Positions 9,127 to 18,514 of a DNA stretch of 64,000 nucleotides are shown one piece after another. The position numbers and the translations under genes are program-made. Numbering within the stretch: the stretch's first letter is position 1; each line of letters opens with the position of its first letter. The notes beneath the pieces were generated by a model that worked only from the letters and a program-made list of their open reading frames with translations, was not told where the DNA came from and ran no database searches. Where the stretch lies: positions 10,989-74,988 of the forward strand of contig JBHOGO010000015.1 in assembly GCA_043421945.1 (NCBI GenBank). The letters run 5' to 3'. The stretch comes from Thaumasiovibrio sp043421945 (GTDB lineage Bacteria; Pseudomonadota; Gammaproteobacteria; Enterobacterales; Vibrionaceae).

Positions 9127-10278
9127 ATGGCATTTCATAAAAAAATCATAGCAATTGCGGTTTCTAGTATAGTGCTCGCTGGGTGTACGATGCCCGGCCA
9201 ACATCTTTCTCTTAACGATAAGCATGTCATTGTCGATTCTTCTGAGCAAGACATCTCCTCGATTGTGTCTGTTTACCCATTATCTCCGAAGCTGGTTAAC
9301 GATATCCGAACGATTGCACCTTATGCGCAAACAAACCCTGCGTTGGATACTGAGCTGGCACAATACGAATATATTGTTGGCCCTACAGACATTCTTAATA
9401 TCACTATTTGGGATCACCCAGAGCTGACGATCCCTGCGGGCTCTTACCGTAGTGCTGCAGATTCGGGCAACTGGGTAAACCAAGACGGTACAATCTTTTA
9501 CCCTTATATTGGCAACGTGCATGTAGCCGGAAAAACGGTTCTTGAGATCCGTGCAGATATCACTCGCCGTCTTCGCACGTATATTGAAAGCCCTCAAGTG
9601 GATGTCAAACTTGCCGCGTTCCGCTCACAGAAAGTTTATATTACCGGTGAGGTTAACTCGCCTGGAGTGAAACCTGTTACAGATATACCGTTAACCTTAC
9701 TAGATGCAGTGAATGCAGCTGGCGGTATTTCTGCTGATGCTGATTGGCGAAATGTCAGCTTTACGCGTGATGGTATCGAAGAGACGTTATCACTGTATGC
9801 CTTAATGCAACGTGGTGATCTTACTCAGAATCGCCTACTTCGTCATGGTGATATTGTCCATATTCCTCGTAATGATGCTCAAAAGGTGTTTGTGATGGGC
9901 GAGGTTCGTGACCCACAGACATTAAAAATTGATCGTGCAGGCATGAATTTAACGGAAGCGCTTAGCGGTGTGGGTGGTCTCAGCCAACTAGCTGCAGATG
10001 CAACGGGTGTCTTTGTGATTCGCTCTAATGCCAATAACACCTCGACAGTATCCAGTGCAGATGACTCTCGAGCAAGTTTCGCCGACATTTATCAGCTCGA
10101 TATTTCAGACCCAACTTCGATGGTATTAGGGACTGAGTTCGAAATGTTACCTTATGACATTGTTTATGTGACTGCTGCACCTATTGAGCGCTGGAACCGT
10201 GTCATTCGCCAGTTACTTCCAACCATTACAGGGTTTAATGAGTTAACTGAAGGTGCATTGAGAGTGCGAAACTGGTAA
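9127..10278 (+). CDS. wza: Wza, outer-membrane polysaccharide export lipoprotein
   Basis: Wza is the octameric outer-membrane channel that exports group 1 capsule. The ATG at 9127 gives a proper lipoprotein signal with lipobox SIVLAGC and a 383-aa protein, matching the family. The longer in-frame TTG at 9052 has no lipoprotein start. Seen: the polysaccharide-export domain (YIVGPTDILNITIWDHPEL near residue 85), then tandem SLBB-like domains (QKVYITGEVNSPG and QKVFVMGEVRDPQ). The C-terminal end carries tryptophans expected of the amphipathic helix. It is followed 60 bp later by wzc, with no wzb between. Confidence 0.95.
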   Translation: MAFHKKIIAIAVSSIVLAGCTMPGQHLSLNDKHVIVDSSEQDISSIVSVYPLSPKLVNDIRTIAPYAQTNPALDTELAQYEYIVGPTDILNITIWDHPELTIPAGSYRSAADSGNWVNQDGTIFYPYIGNVHVAGKTVLEIRADITRRLRTYIESPQVDVKLAAFRSQKVYITGEVNSPGVKPVTDIPLTLLDAVNAAGGISADADWRNVSFTRDGIEETLSLYALMQRGDLTQNRLLRHGDIVHIPRNDAQKVFVMGEVRDPQTLKIDRAGMNLTEALSGVGGLSQLAADATGVFVIRSNANNTSTVSSADDSRASFADIYQLDISDPTSMVLGTEFEMLPYDIVYVTAAPIERWNRVIRQLLPTITGFNELTEGALRVRNW

Positions 10279-10338
10279 CCGAACGATTTACTCGTAGTGT
10301 AACGAACTGAATTTAATTATTGAGCAACTAAGATAACT

Positions 10339-12531
10339 ATGACAACCAACTTAAATATGCCGCCACCTGGAGCACAGACTCCAGCGGCAATGAGTAATGA
10401 CGAGATTGACCTAGGTAAATTGTTTGGCATCTTACTAGACAACAAGTGGAAGATTGTCGCTAGTACATTCCTTTTCGCTATTTTTGGTATTGTTTATGCA
10501 TTGATGGCGACGCCAATTTATAAAGCAGATGCCATTATTCAAGTTGAACAGAAAAGCTCTGGCGGTTTAGCGGCGCTCGGCGAGATGGGTGAGTTTTTTT
10601 CTAGTGAATCGTCTTCATCGACAGAAATAGAAATTTTAAAATCAAGAATGGTGTTAGGTGAGACGGTTGATAACCTGAACCTAACGATAACCTCTGCACC
10701 TAACTACCTGCCTGTTGTTGGCGCTGGTCTGGCGAGATTAACGGGTGACGAAAGCAAGATTAATGTTTCACGCTTCGAAGTACCACTACATCGTATTGGT
10801 GAAGGGTTTACTGTTGTTGTCATTGATGACCAAGGTGGTTATCAATTAGTCGATGGTGAAGAGCGTGTGATTCTTGAAGGTGAAGTGGGTACATTAATGA
10901 CGAGCCCTACAGGGGACTTTTCATTGTTAATCACTGATCTTATTGCCGACAATACGACGAGCTTTTCTTTGGCTAAGCGAGGGCGTTTTGATGTAGTAGC
11001 TGGTTTGCAGCGTTCATTGTCAGTGTCTGAGCGTGGAAAACAGACTGGGATCTTACAGCTCTCCCTAGAAGGGGAAAGTAAGAGTGAGATTGTTGCCATA
11101 CTGGACGATATTAGTCGTAATTACTTTTTGCAAAATGTTGCACGTAATTCAGCGGAAGCAGAGAAGAGTTTAGATTTCCTAAGTGGCCATTTGCCAGAAA
11201 TCAGAACACAATTAGGACAATCCGAAGACGTTCTTAATGAATTCCGTGTTGATAATGACTCTGTCGACCTTGGCTTAGAAGCCAAAGCCGTTCTTGATGT
11301 GATGGTGAAACTCGAGGCTCAGCTCAATGAGCTGACGTTTAAAGAGAGTGAGATTTCACAGAAATTCACCAAAGAGCACCCAGCCTATAAATCATTGCTG
11401 GATAAGCGTGCTACGTTGTTGTCTGAACGCCGCCGCTTTGAAGACCAAATTCAAGCGTTACCAAAAACACAGCGTGAAGTGTTGCGTTTAACGCGTGATG
11501 TTGAAGTAAATCAGCAGATTTATGTGCAGTTATTAAACAAAGTGCAAGAGCTGAACATTGTTAAAGCGAGTACCGTGGGTAACGTACGCATTCTCGACAA
11601 TGCAGCGGCCTATACGCATGCCGTTAAACCTAAAAAACCACTGATTGTTGTATTAGCAACAATGTTAGGTGGCATGTTAGGCGTGGCGTTTGCTTTACTA
11701 AAAGCCGCTTTTCACCGTGGAATCGAAAGTCCTGACCAAATTGAAGCGATTGGCTTACCCGTTTATGCTAGCGTCCCTATGTCTGATTGGCAGATTGAAA
11801 TGGACCGTAAGGCGAAAGGGAAGAAACACACCAGCGTTGAAGATACCTTACTAGCCGCTTCCAACGCGTCTGATCTTTCTATTGAAGCGCTAAGAAGTTT
11901 ACGTACTAGCCTTCATTTTGCCATGATGGAAGCCAAAAATAACATCATGATGATTTCTGGACCAAGTCCAGGTATCGGTAAATCCTTTGTTTCTGCCAAT
12001 ATGGGCGCAGTTATAGCCAAAGGTGGCCAACGTGTTCTCGTGATTGATGCCGATATGCGTAAAGGGCGGATGGAGAAACAGCTGTCAGCGAAGCGTGGTC
12101 CAGGCCTATCAGATATTTTGGTTGGTAAAAAGCAAGCTGAAGAATGTGTGCAGGACGTTGGCGTTGAAAACATGAGATTTTTATCGCGTGGTGATGTACC
12201 ACCAAACCCATCAGAGCTGTTAATGCATCCGCGTTTTAAAGAGCTAATGGATTGGGCCTCAGAAAATTACGATATTGTCTTGGTTGATACGCCACCAATC
12301 CTTGCCGTCACTGATCCCGCTATTGTTGGTGCTCATGCTGGTACGACATTGCTCGTTGGTCGCTTTAATCAGAATGCAGTCAAAGAAGTTGAAATAACAA
12401 AACAACGCTTTGAACAAAATGGAATCGAAGTGAAAGGCTTTATTCTCAATGCGGTTGTGAGAAAAGCGAGCAGTTACTACGGTGGTAACTATGGCTATTA
12501 TAATTACAGCTACAGCTCCAAGAAGGCGTAA
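10339..12531 (+). CDS. wzc: Wzc, tyrosine autokinase and chain-length regulator
   Basis: Wzc is an inner-membrane co-polymerase that couples capsule polymerisation to export and autophosphorylates on a C-terminal tyrosine cluster. The 730-aa protein has the Wzz domain after TM1 (near residues 35-60), a long periplasmic coiled region, TM2 near 435-460, and a cytoplasmic BY-kinase domain with Walker A GPSPGIGKS, A' VLVIDADMRKG and B ILVDTPP. The C-terminus ends in a Tyr-rich tail (YYGGNYGYYNYSYSS). Its usual phosphatase partner Wzb is absent from this operon. Two terminators follow. Confidence 0.96.
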   Translation: MTTNLNMPPPGAQTPAAMSNDEIDLGKLFGILLDNKWKIVASTFLFAIFGIVYALMATPIYKADAIIQVEQKSSGGLAALGEMGEFFSSESSSSTEIEILKSRMVLGETVDNLNLTITSAPNYLPVVGAGLARLTGDESKINVSRFEVPLHRIGEGFTVVVIDDQGGYQLVDGEERVILEGEVGTLMTSPTGDFSLLITDLIADNTTSFSLAKRGRFDVVAGLQRSLSVSERGKQTGILQLSLEGESKSEIVAILDDISRNYFLQNVARNSAEAEKSLDFLSGHLPEIRTQLGQSEDVLNEFRVDNDSVDLGLEAKAVLDVMVKLEAQLNELTFKESEISQKFTKEHPAYKSLLDKRATLLSERRRFEDQIQALPKTQREVLRLTRDVEVNQQIYVQLLNKVQELNIVKASTVGNVRILDNAAAYTHAVKPKKPLIVVLATMLGGMLGVAFALLKAAFHRGIESPDQIEAIGLPVYASVPMSDWQIEMDRKAKGKKHTSVEDTLLAASNASDLSIEALRSLRTSLHFAMMEAKNNIMMISGPSPGIGKSFVSANMGAVIAKGGQRVLVIDADMRKGRMEKQLSAKRGPGLSDILVGKKQAEECVQDVGVENMRFLSRGDVPPNPSELLMHPRFKELMDWASENYDIVLVDTPPILAVTDPAIVGAHAGTTLLVGRFNQNAVKEVEITKQRFEQNGIEVKGFILNAVVRKASSYYGGNYGYYNYSYSSKKA

Positions 12532-12579
12532 TTAACGTCCTTAACTTACAAGTTGTTGTTTAATAATAAGTAAAAAATC

Positions 12580-12604
12580 AGGGCCTATTGGGGCCCTTTT
12601 TATA
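12580..12604 (+). terminator. Intrinsic terminator after wzc (first of two)
   Basis: AGGGCC / GGCCCT with a 6-nt loop and a T tract, about 48 bp after the wzc stop. Confidence 0.8.
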
Positions 12605-12670
12605 AAAAGTGTGAAATCACTGATTTAAAAGCAGTTAACGTATTTTAACTGTCTCAAAATGATAAAAAGT

Positions 12671-12707
12671 GTCTCAGCCAGGTAACTGATGGCTGAGACT
12701 TTTTTTT
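12671..12707 (+). terminator. Strong intrinsic terminator before rmlB (second of two)
   Basis: Perfect 10-bp arms GTCTCAGCCA / TGGCTGAGAC followed by eight T, about 165 bp before the rmlB ATG. Readthrough would need antitermination, or rmlB has its own promoter. Confidence 0.93.
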
Positions 12708-12823
12708 GAAACTAGGCTTTTTTTTGGCATAGGGATCACGTTAATTCATATGCATTCCTACCTATATCAAGGAAGGATTTGATAGTGCGTCATGCGCTAT
12801 CAATAGCACCATCTCAAGTTTAG

Positions 12824-12841
12824 CATTCACTATTGTGAATG
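12824..12841. promoter_or_regulatory. Inverted repeat upstream of rmlB, candidate operator
   Basis: CATTCAC-TATT-GTGAATG, perfect 7-bp arms, 28 bp before the rmlB ATG. A second, imperfect hairpin (TGATAGTGCG / CGCTATCA) lies at 12779-12801. The role is unknown: they may sit in an rmlB promoter. Confidence 0.35.
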
Positions 12842-12869
12842 TATTAAAGAATAAAAGAAGAGAAATCTC

Positions 12870-13934
12870 ATGAAAATCCTCGTTACTGGCGGTGCTGGTT
12901 TCATTGGCTCGGCTGTCATTCGTCACATCATTAATAATACTTCTGATACGGTTATCAACGTTGATAAATTAACTTACGCGGGGAACCTCGAGTCATTAGC
13001 GGAAGTTGAAAATAATGAACGCTACCATTTTGAGCAAGTCGATATCTGCAACCGAACTGAACTTGATCGCTTGTTTGTCCAGTACCAACCTGATGCAGTG
13101 ATGCACCTTGCCGCAGAGTCACACGTTGACCGTTCAATTGATGGCCCCGCTGCATTTATTGAAACGAACATCGTTGGTACGTATACCCTGCTGGAAGCTA
13201 CGCGTGCGTATTGGAATGGTTTAGAAGATGCAGAAAAAACGGCATTTCGTTTCCATCACATCTCAACGGATGAGGTTTACGGTGACCTAGAAGGCACGGA
13301 TGACTTGTTCACAGAGACAACCTCTTATGAGCCGTCAAGTCCATACTCAGCATCTAAAGCGTCAAGCGATCATTTAGTGCGTGCGTGGTTACGCACTTAT
13401 GGCTTGCCGACCATTGTAACCAATTGTTCAAACAACTACGGTCCGTATCACTTCCCTGAAAAGTTAATCCCGTTGATGATTTTGAACGCTATGTCAGGTA
13501 AGTCATTGCCAGTATACGGCGATGGTATGCAAATTCGTGATTGGCTGTTCGTTGAAGACCATGCACGTGCACTTTACAAAGTCGTCACCGAAGGTGAAGT
13601 GGGTGAGACTTACAATATCGGTGGTCATAACGAAAAGGCCAATATTGAAGTAGTGAAAACCATCTGTGGTCTACTAGAAGAATTAGTGCCGAATAAGCCA
13701 GAAGGGGTGAACGAATACCTTGACCTGATCACTTACGTGACTGACCGTCCTGGACACGATGTGCGTTACGCGATTGACGCATCAAAAATAGAGCGTGAAC
13801 TTGGTTGGGTACCTCAAGAGAGTTTCGAAAGTGGTATTCGCAAAACAGTGGAGTGGTACTTAAATAATGAAGGTTGGTGGAGCCGTGTATTAGATGGCTC
13901 TTATGCGGGTGAACGTTTAGGAACTAAAGGGTAA
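12870..13934 (+). CDS. rmlB: dTDP-glucose 4,6-dehydratase
   Basis: RmlB/RffG makes dTDP-4-keto-6-deoxyglucose from dTDP-glucose. The 354-aa protein starts with the Rossmann motif [10 protein letters not shown], and has the catalytic [10 protein letters not shown] and YSASKAS (YxxxK) near residues 135-170 and the dTDP-sugar loop [12 protein letters not shown]. The RBS AAGAGAAA is weak but the start is the family start. It begins the five-gene dTDP-Fuc4NAc block and is followed 11 bp later by rmlA. The same enzyme serves both rhamnose and Fuc4NAc. There is no rmlC/rmlD here, so the sugar is Fuc4NAc. Confidence 0.95.
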   Translation: MKILVTGGAGFIGSAVIRHIINNTSDTVINVDKLTYAGNLESLAEVENNERYHFEQVDICNRTELDRLFVQYQPDAVMHLAAESHVDRSIDGPAAFIETNIVGTYTLLEATRAYWNGLEDAEKTAFRFHHISTDEVYGDLEGTDDLFTETTSYEPSSPYSASKASSDHLVRAWLRTYGLPTIVTNCSNNYGPYHFPEKLIPLMILNAMSGKSLPVYGDGMQIRDWLFVEDHARALYKVVTEGEVGETYNIGGHNEKANIEVVKTICGLLEELVPNKPEGVNEYLDLITYVTDRPGHDVRYAIDASKIERELGWVPQESFESGIRKTVEWYLNNEGWWSRVLDGSYAGERLGTKG

Positions 13935-13945
13935 GGAATAGACAG

Positions 13946-14809
13946 ATGAAAGGCATAATTTTAGCAGGTGGTTCAGGAACAAGACTTTATCCTATAACTA
14001 TAGGGGTATCTAAACAGCTACTTCCTGTCTATGACAAACCGATGATTTACTATCCGCTATCAGTATTGATGCTGGCGGGCATCAGAGAAGTTTTGATTAT
14101 TACAACCCCTGAAGATAACGATAGCTTTAAAAGGCTACTTGGTGATGGGAGTCAATTTGGTATTGCAATAGAATACGCGGTGCAACCTCGAGCAGAGGGT
14201 TTAGCACAGGCCTTTTTGATTGGTGAAGAATTTATTGGTAATGATTCGGTATGTCTGGTGTTAGGAGACAATATATTCTGGGGACATGCCTTCTCTCCTA
14301 AATTGACAAAAGCTGCGAGCAATGAATCAGGCGCGACAGTCTTTGGTTATAAGGTTAAAGATCCAGAGCGTTTTGGTGTTGTCGAATTTGATGATAATAA
14401 CCGCGCTATTTCAATAGAAGAAAAACCGGAACAGCCCAAATCTGACTTCGCAGTAACAGGTTTATATTTTTATGATAATCGTGTTGTTGACTATGCAAAA
14501 TGTGTAAAGCCTTCTGAAAGGGGGGAGCTTGAGATCACTGCAATTAATGAAATGTACTTGAAGGCAGGTAAGCTAAACGTAGAGCTTTTGGGGCGTGGAT
14601 TTGCATGGCTTGATACAGGAACACATGACAGCCTTCTAGAAGCTGGTACATTTGTAGAGACTCTTGAAAAACGCCAAGGATTTAAAATTGCGTGCTTAGA
14701 AGAAATAGCATATTCAAACAAATGGATAACTAAAAATCACCTCCAAGAATTAGCTAAACCATTAGCTAAAAGTGGGTACGGACAATACTTATTAGAGCTA
14801 GTAAGTTGA
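13946..14809 (+). CDS. rmlA: Glucose-1-phosphate thymidylyltransferase
   Basis: RmlA/RffH forms dTDP-glucose from dTTP and glucose-1-phosphate. The 287-aa length is that of the family. It shows the nucleotidyltransferase motif [11 protein letters not shown], then [24 protein letters not shown] (the catalytic Asp) and the [20 protein letters not shown] block. The stop overlaps the wecD start region, so the genes are in one operon. Confidence 0.96.
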   Translation: MKGIILAGGSGTRLYPITIGVSKQLLPVYDKPMIYYPLSVLMLAGIREVLIITTPEDNDSFKRLLGDGSQFGIAIEYAVQPRAEGLAQAFLIGEEFIGNDSVCLVLGDNIFWGHAFSPKLTKAASNESGATVFGYKVKDPERFGVVEFDDNNRAISIEEKPEQPKSDFAVTGLYFYDNRVVDYAKCVKPSERGELEITAINEMYLKAGKLNVELLGRGFAWLDTGTHDSLLEAGTFVETLEKRQGFKIACLEEIAYSNKWITKNHLQELAKPLAKSGYGQYLLELVS

Positions 14810-14811
14810 AT

Positions 14812-15522
14812 ATGTATCCAAGTTTAGAAAAGAATGAGTGGGAGTCAAATTTCTTCAGTCGAAATATATATAATCTAGACTTTGAAAAGATAGGTGAATT
14901 GAATGATGTTGATTTTATCTCAATGCCAGTTGCTTCGCTATTATGCTCTAGGGTGCCAGCAAATAGATATGGACATATAGATTCACTGATAAAAATTGGT
15001 TTCAACTTAGCAGAGGGAGAAATACGGCTTTCAAAATCACTAGATGATAAAAAAATAATGTCGCGATTTGAAAGTATAGATGTAAATATAGCAACTCCTA
15101 ATGATTTAAAAGAGGCTCTTGATTGTATTGATGGGCTTTATCAATGTAGCAGATTTAGGAAGCCTTGGTTTACAGTAGAAGAAAGAGACAAGTTCTATCA
15201 AGAATGGATTAAGAAAGCGATATTTGCTGAGTTTGACGATTGTTGTCTTTTAGTGAAATTAGATGAGAAGATTGCGGGCTTCGCGACGTTAAAAGAAAAA
15301 GAAAACGCGTTGTCTATTGGTCTTATTGGCGTTAATCATCACTTTCGTAGTAAAGGGATAGGAAAAAAATTACTCAATATGGTTGAGTCTTATGCTTTAG
15401 AGAAAGGCAAAAGTAAAATATTAGTTTCAACACAAACTTCTAACAAAGCGGCACTTAAACTATATACAACAAATGGTTATTGTATCGAAAGTAGCTCGTA
15501 TTGGTTTTATAAACAGGTTTAA
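14812..15522 (+). CDS. wecD: WecD-like dTDP-4-amino-4,6-dideoxygalactose N-acetyltransferase
   Basis: A GNAT acetyltransferase. WecD/RffC N-acetylates dTDP-4-amino-4,6-dideoxygalactose to dTDP-Fuc4NAc. The N-terminal half (EWESNFFSRNIYNLDF) and the acetyl-CoA signature HHFRSKGIGKKLLNM near residue 180 support it. The ATG at 14812 is chosen over the TTG at 14806, which overlaps the rmlA stop. The following gene is wecE, which makes the substrate, as in enterobacterial ECA operons. Confidence 0.85.
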   Translation: MYPSLEKNEWESNFFSRNIYNLDFEKIGELNDVDFISMPVASLLCSRVPANRYGHIDSLIKIGFNLAEGEIRLSKSLDDKKIMSRFESIDVNIATPNDLKEALDCIDGLYQCSRFRKPWFTVEERDKFYQEWIKKAIFAEFDDCCLLVKLDEKIAGFATLKEKENALSIGLIGVNHHFRSKGIGKKLLNMVESYALEKGKSKILVSTQTSNKAALKLYTTNGYCIESSSYWFYKQV

Positions 15523-15523
15523 T

Positions 15524-16654
15524 ATGATCCCATTTAACATCCCACCAAAAACTGGAAAAGAGTTAGGCTATATAAAGCAGGCGATAGAGTCAGATAAGTT
15601 ATGCGGAGATGGTTATTATTCAAAAAAATGCGAGCTATGGCTTGAAAAGCATTTTGGAACAGATAAAGCACTTTTAACGCCATCGTGTACTGCTGCGTTA
15701 GAATTGGCTGCTATTCTGGTTGATATTCAACCAGGTGATGAGATTATAATGCCATCATATACTTTTGTATCAACAGCTAATGCATTTGTACTTCGTGGTG
15801 CAAAAGTGGTTTTTGTAGATATTCGCCCAGATACATTAAATATTAATGAAGGAATTATTGAGGCGGCAATTACTTCGAAGACAAAAGCTATTGTACCGGT
15901 GCATTATGCAGGAGTAGGTTGCGAAATGGATATGATATTAGCAATTGCTAATAAATATGATCTATGGGTTATTGAAGATGCAGCTCAAGGAGTTATGTCT
16001 ACTTATAAAGGGAAAGCGCTAGGGACTATTGGGCATATAGGGTGTTTTAGTTTTCATGAAACTAAAAACTACTCTTCTGGTGGTGAGGGCGGTGCTATTT
16101 TAATAAATGATCCTTCACTCGTTGAAAGGGCCGAAATTATAAGAGAGAAGGGAACAAATCGAAGCCAGTTTTTGCATGGATTAGTTGATAAATATACTTG
16201 GCAAGATATTGGCTCTAGTTATTTGCCTGGAGAATTACAAGCAGCTTACCTGTTGGCACAACTAGAACATTCTCAAGTTATAAACGATGATAGGTTAGAA
16301 TCTTGGGAACGATATTATAAAGAATTAAGTAACTTTATAGATAAAAGCCAATTACCATGCATACCAGATGATGTGAATCACAACGCTCACATGTTCTATT
16401 TAAAGATGAAAGATGATGAGCAAAGAACTGATTTTATAAATTACATGAGAGGAAAAGGAATTATAACTCCTTTTCACTATATACCATTACACTTAAGTCC
16501 TGCAGGGAAAAAATTTGGATGCTTTAATGGTGAAGATAAGTATTCTAGCGTAGAAAGCTCTAGGTTAGTACGTTTACCATTATATTATGGATTGAGTAAA
16601 TGCTCTCAGCTAGAGGTTATATCTGCGATTAAGGATTTTTTCCAATATGAGTAG
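15524..16654 (+). CDS. wecE: dTDP-4-amino-4,6-dideoxygalactose transaminase
   Basis: WecE/RffA is a PLP aminotransferase that converts dTDP-4-keto-6-deoxyglucose to dTDP-4-amino-4,6-dideoxygalactose. The start is the ATG at 15524 (MIPFNIPPK), the family start; the upstream extension lies inside wecD. Key blocks: KLCGDG, LLTPSCTAALEL, PSYTFVSTANAFVLRG, EDAAQGV, and FSFHETKNYSSGGEGGA with the PLP lysine. Very close to E. coli WecE in my recollection. The stop overlaps the wecF start by 8 bp. Confidence 0.96.
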   Translation: MIPFNIPPKTGKELGYIKQAIESDKLCGDGYYSKKCELWLEKHFGTDKALLTPSCTAALELAAILVDIQPGDEIIMPSYTFVSTANAFVLRGAKVVFVDIRPDTLNINEGIIEAAITSKTKAIVPVHYAGVGCEMDMILAIANKYDLWVIEDAAQGVMSTYKGKALGTIGHIGCFSFHETKNYSSGGEGGAILINDPSLVERAEIIREKGTNRSQFLHGLVDKYTWQDIGSSYLPGELQAAYLLAQLEHSQVINDDRLESWERYYKELSNFIDKSQLPCIPDDVNHNAHMFYLKMKDDEQRTDFINYMRGKGIITPFHYIPLHLSPAGKKFGCFNGEDKYSSVESSRLVRLPLYYGLSKCSQLEVISAIKDFFQYE

Positions 16655-17714
16655 TTCATCTAAATTGATTGTCCACATTTGTTTTTTTGATAAGTTTATA
16701 AAAGACTTTGTGGAATTTAATGAAGAGAATTGCAGCTCTTTTGAACATCACTACTTTATATTAGGTTACCATGATAAATATTCATTGCCTGATGTCAGTA
16801 GGCTAGATATATTCCCATCTGACTTTAAAGGTAAATTACGTTTATCATTAAAGCTAAGTCGCTTAATTAAATCGGCTAGTAAGGTGTTTATTCATGGTCT
16901 TTTTACTCGAGAATTGATTATTTTCTTATTTCTTCATCGATGTTACCTTCATAAAGCATACTGGGTTATGTGGGGGGCTGATTTATATATGAAAGATATG
17001 AAAACATTAAAGAAAAGGGCTATTCTTTATTTGCGGAAAATTGTTTGCTCTAGTTTCGGAGGGGTAGTTACTTATATTAAAGGAGACTATAAGTATGCAA
17101 AGGAGAGATGGGGGGTAAAAGGGGGGTACTATGAGTGTATAATGTACCCTTCGAATATATTTACCGATCCTGATAACTTTGATCTTCCTACTTCAGATGA
17201 GTTTAACTTCAATGGTTATAATGTTTTGGTGGGGAATTCTTCTGATCCATCTAATAATCACAGAGAAGCATTTGATAAGCTTTCTTTAAGTTTATTTGAT
17301 AATTATAATGTTTATTCTCCGTTATCGTATGGGAGTGAAATCAATCGAGATAAAGTCATAAAATATGGAAATGAAAAGTTCGGAAGTAGATTTTACCCAC
17401 TAACTAATTTTCTTCAGATTGCTGACTATAAATCTCTTCTATCATCTATCGATATTGCGATGTTTAACCATAAAAGACAGCAAGCCATGGGGAATACTAT
17501 TAACTTAATTGGGCTTGGTAAAACGGTGTATTTACGTTCTGATGTTACTCAATGGTCTTTTTTAAAAGAATTGGGCCTTCATGTGTTTGATATTGAATCT
17601 TTCGACGGTTCAGTACTGACAACAGAAGAGAAAAAAATAAATAATTTCATTGTTAAAAATTATTTTTCAAAAGAGAATTATAATAATCAGCTAAATAAAA
17701 TATATCTTTCATGA
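16647..17714 (+). CDS. wecF: WecF-like Fuc4NAc transferase
   Basis: GT56-family transferase. WecF/RffT adds Fuc4NAc to an undecaprenyl-linked disaccharide in ECA. The 355-aa length and the segments MWGADLY and VLVGNSSDPSNNHREAF match the family, as does YYECIMYPSN. It completes the rmlB-rmlA-wecD-wecE-wecF block. The usual acceptor (a GlcNAc-ManNAcA lipid) would need enzymes not seen in the window, so the acceptor here is unknown. Confidence 0.88.
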   Translation: MSSSSKLIVHICFFDKFIKDFVEFNEENCSSFEHHYFILGYHDKYSLPDVSRLDIFPSDFKGKLRLSLKLSRLIKSASKVFIHGLFTRELIIFLFLHRCYLHKAYWVMWGADLYMKDMKTLKKRAILYLRKIVCSSFGGVVTYIKGDYKYAKERWGVKGGYYECIMYPSNIFTDPDNFDLPTSDEFNFNGYNVLVGNSSDPSNNHREAFDKLSLSLFDNYNVYSPLSYGSEINRDKVIKYGNEKFGSRFYPLTNFLQIADYKSLLSSIDIAMFNHKRQQAMGNTINLIGLGKTVYLRSDVTQWSFLKELGLHVFDIESFDGSVLTTEEKKINNFIVKNYFSKENYNNQLNKIYLS

Positions 17715-18514
17715 TAGAGTGATTGATAATTATAATTTACTTGTTACGATATTGTTGGGGATAAATAGTCAAGCTACACTTTGAACAGTCTGCATGTAGT
17801 GTACTATTAACTCAATGCTAATCCCTATTAAACAATAATGGGGTGAAGTGAAAAATACTACGATTATCCTTTTGCCTCTTAGTTATAGATGGATAGGTGG
17901 GTAATTACCAAGTTGATTAAAATTAATACAAGTAACGATAGTCAACTATTTGTCCTCATTAATTCAATCATCATCATGGTATTAATACTTAAAGTCTTCT
18001 ATACCTTAGTTATGTAAGGATTTCAAGGTTCATCAAGTGGATTTTCTTTTTGGTGATGGTTTCGAAATGGTATCCATATTAAAGTTGTATCAGTCCAAGA
18101 GCGGCAAGATATCTATAAATACTAAAAGTCATGGTCAATAAAATTGCTTACGACTTTGTTCGTAGGCACTTGTAGTACTGTCAATACACTTCAGTTGAAT
18201 ACCGTATTAGATATGATGAGGACTGTGTCAAGTAGAAGAATAGAGCAATGTTATCTTAAATGAACATGTAGATCTGTTTGAATGTGTTCAATGTAAGTCA
18301 CAAACTTAAATATGGTATCTCTTACAAGAAAAGGAATAAGCGACGGGTTAATATTATTTAGCAAGGTACTTGTGTCCTAGTATTATATTTAATCTACTTT
18401 ATGGAGCTATAACTGAAACCATATAAAAAGCTACTTGCAGCCTATTGAAATTATCAGAGTTTAATTATTTTCTTCGGGTGTTAATGGGAAAGAATATTGT
18501 AGGTTTAGAGAAAA
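17715..18514. other. 800-bp AT-rich gap between wecF and wzx
   Basis: All frames are short and broken. No gene or recognised relic was found after reading several frames. It separates the ECA-type sugar block from the wzx-wzy block and may be a recombination junction or decayed sequence. No convincing terminator was seen. Confidence 0.5.

Noticed and set aside
17715..18514. Decayed transposase in the wecF-wzx gap
   Set aside because: Several frames were read, but no stretch matched a family; isolated words such as EYRIRYDEDC are not enough.
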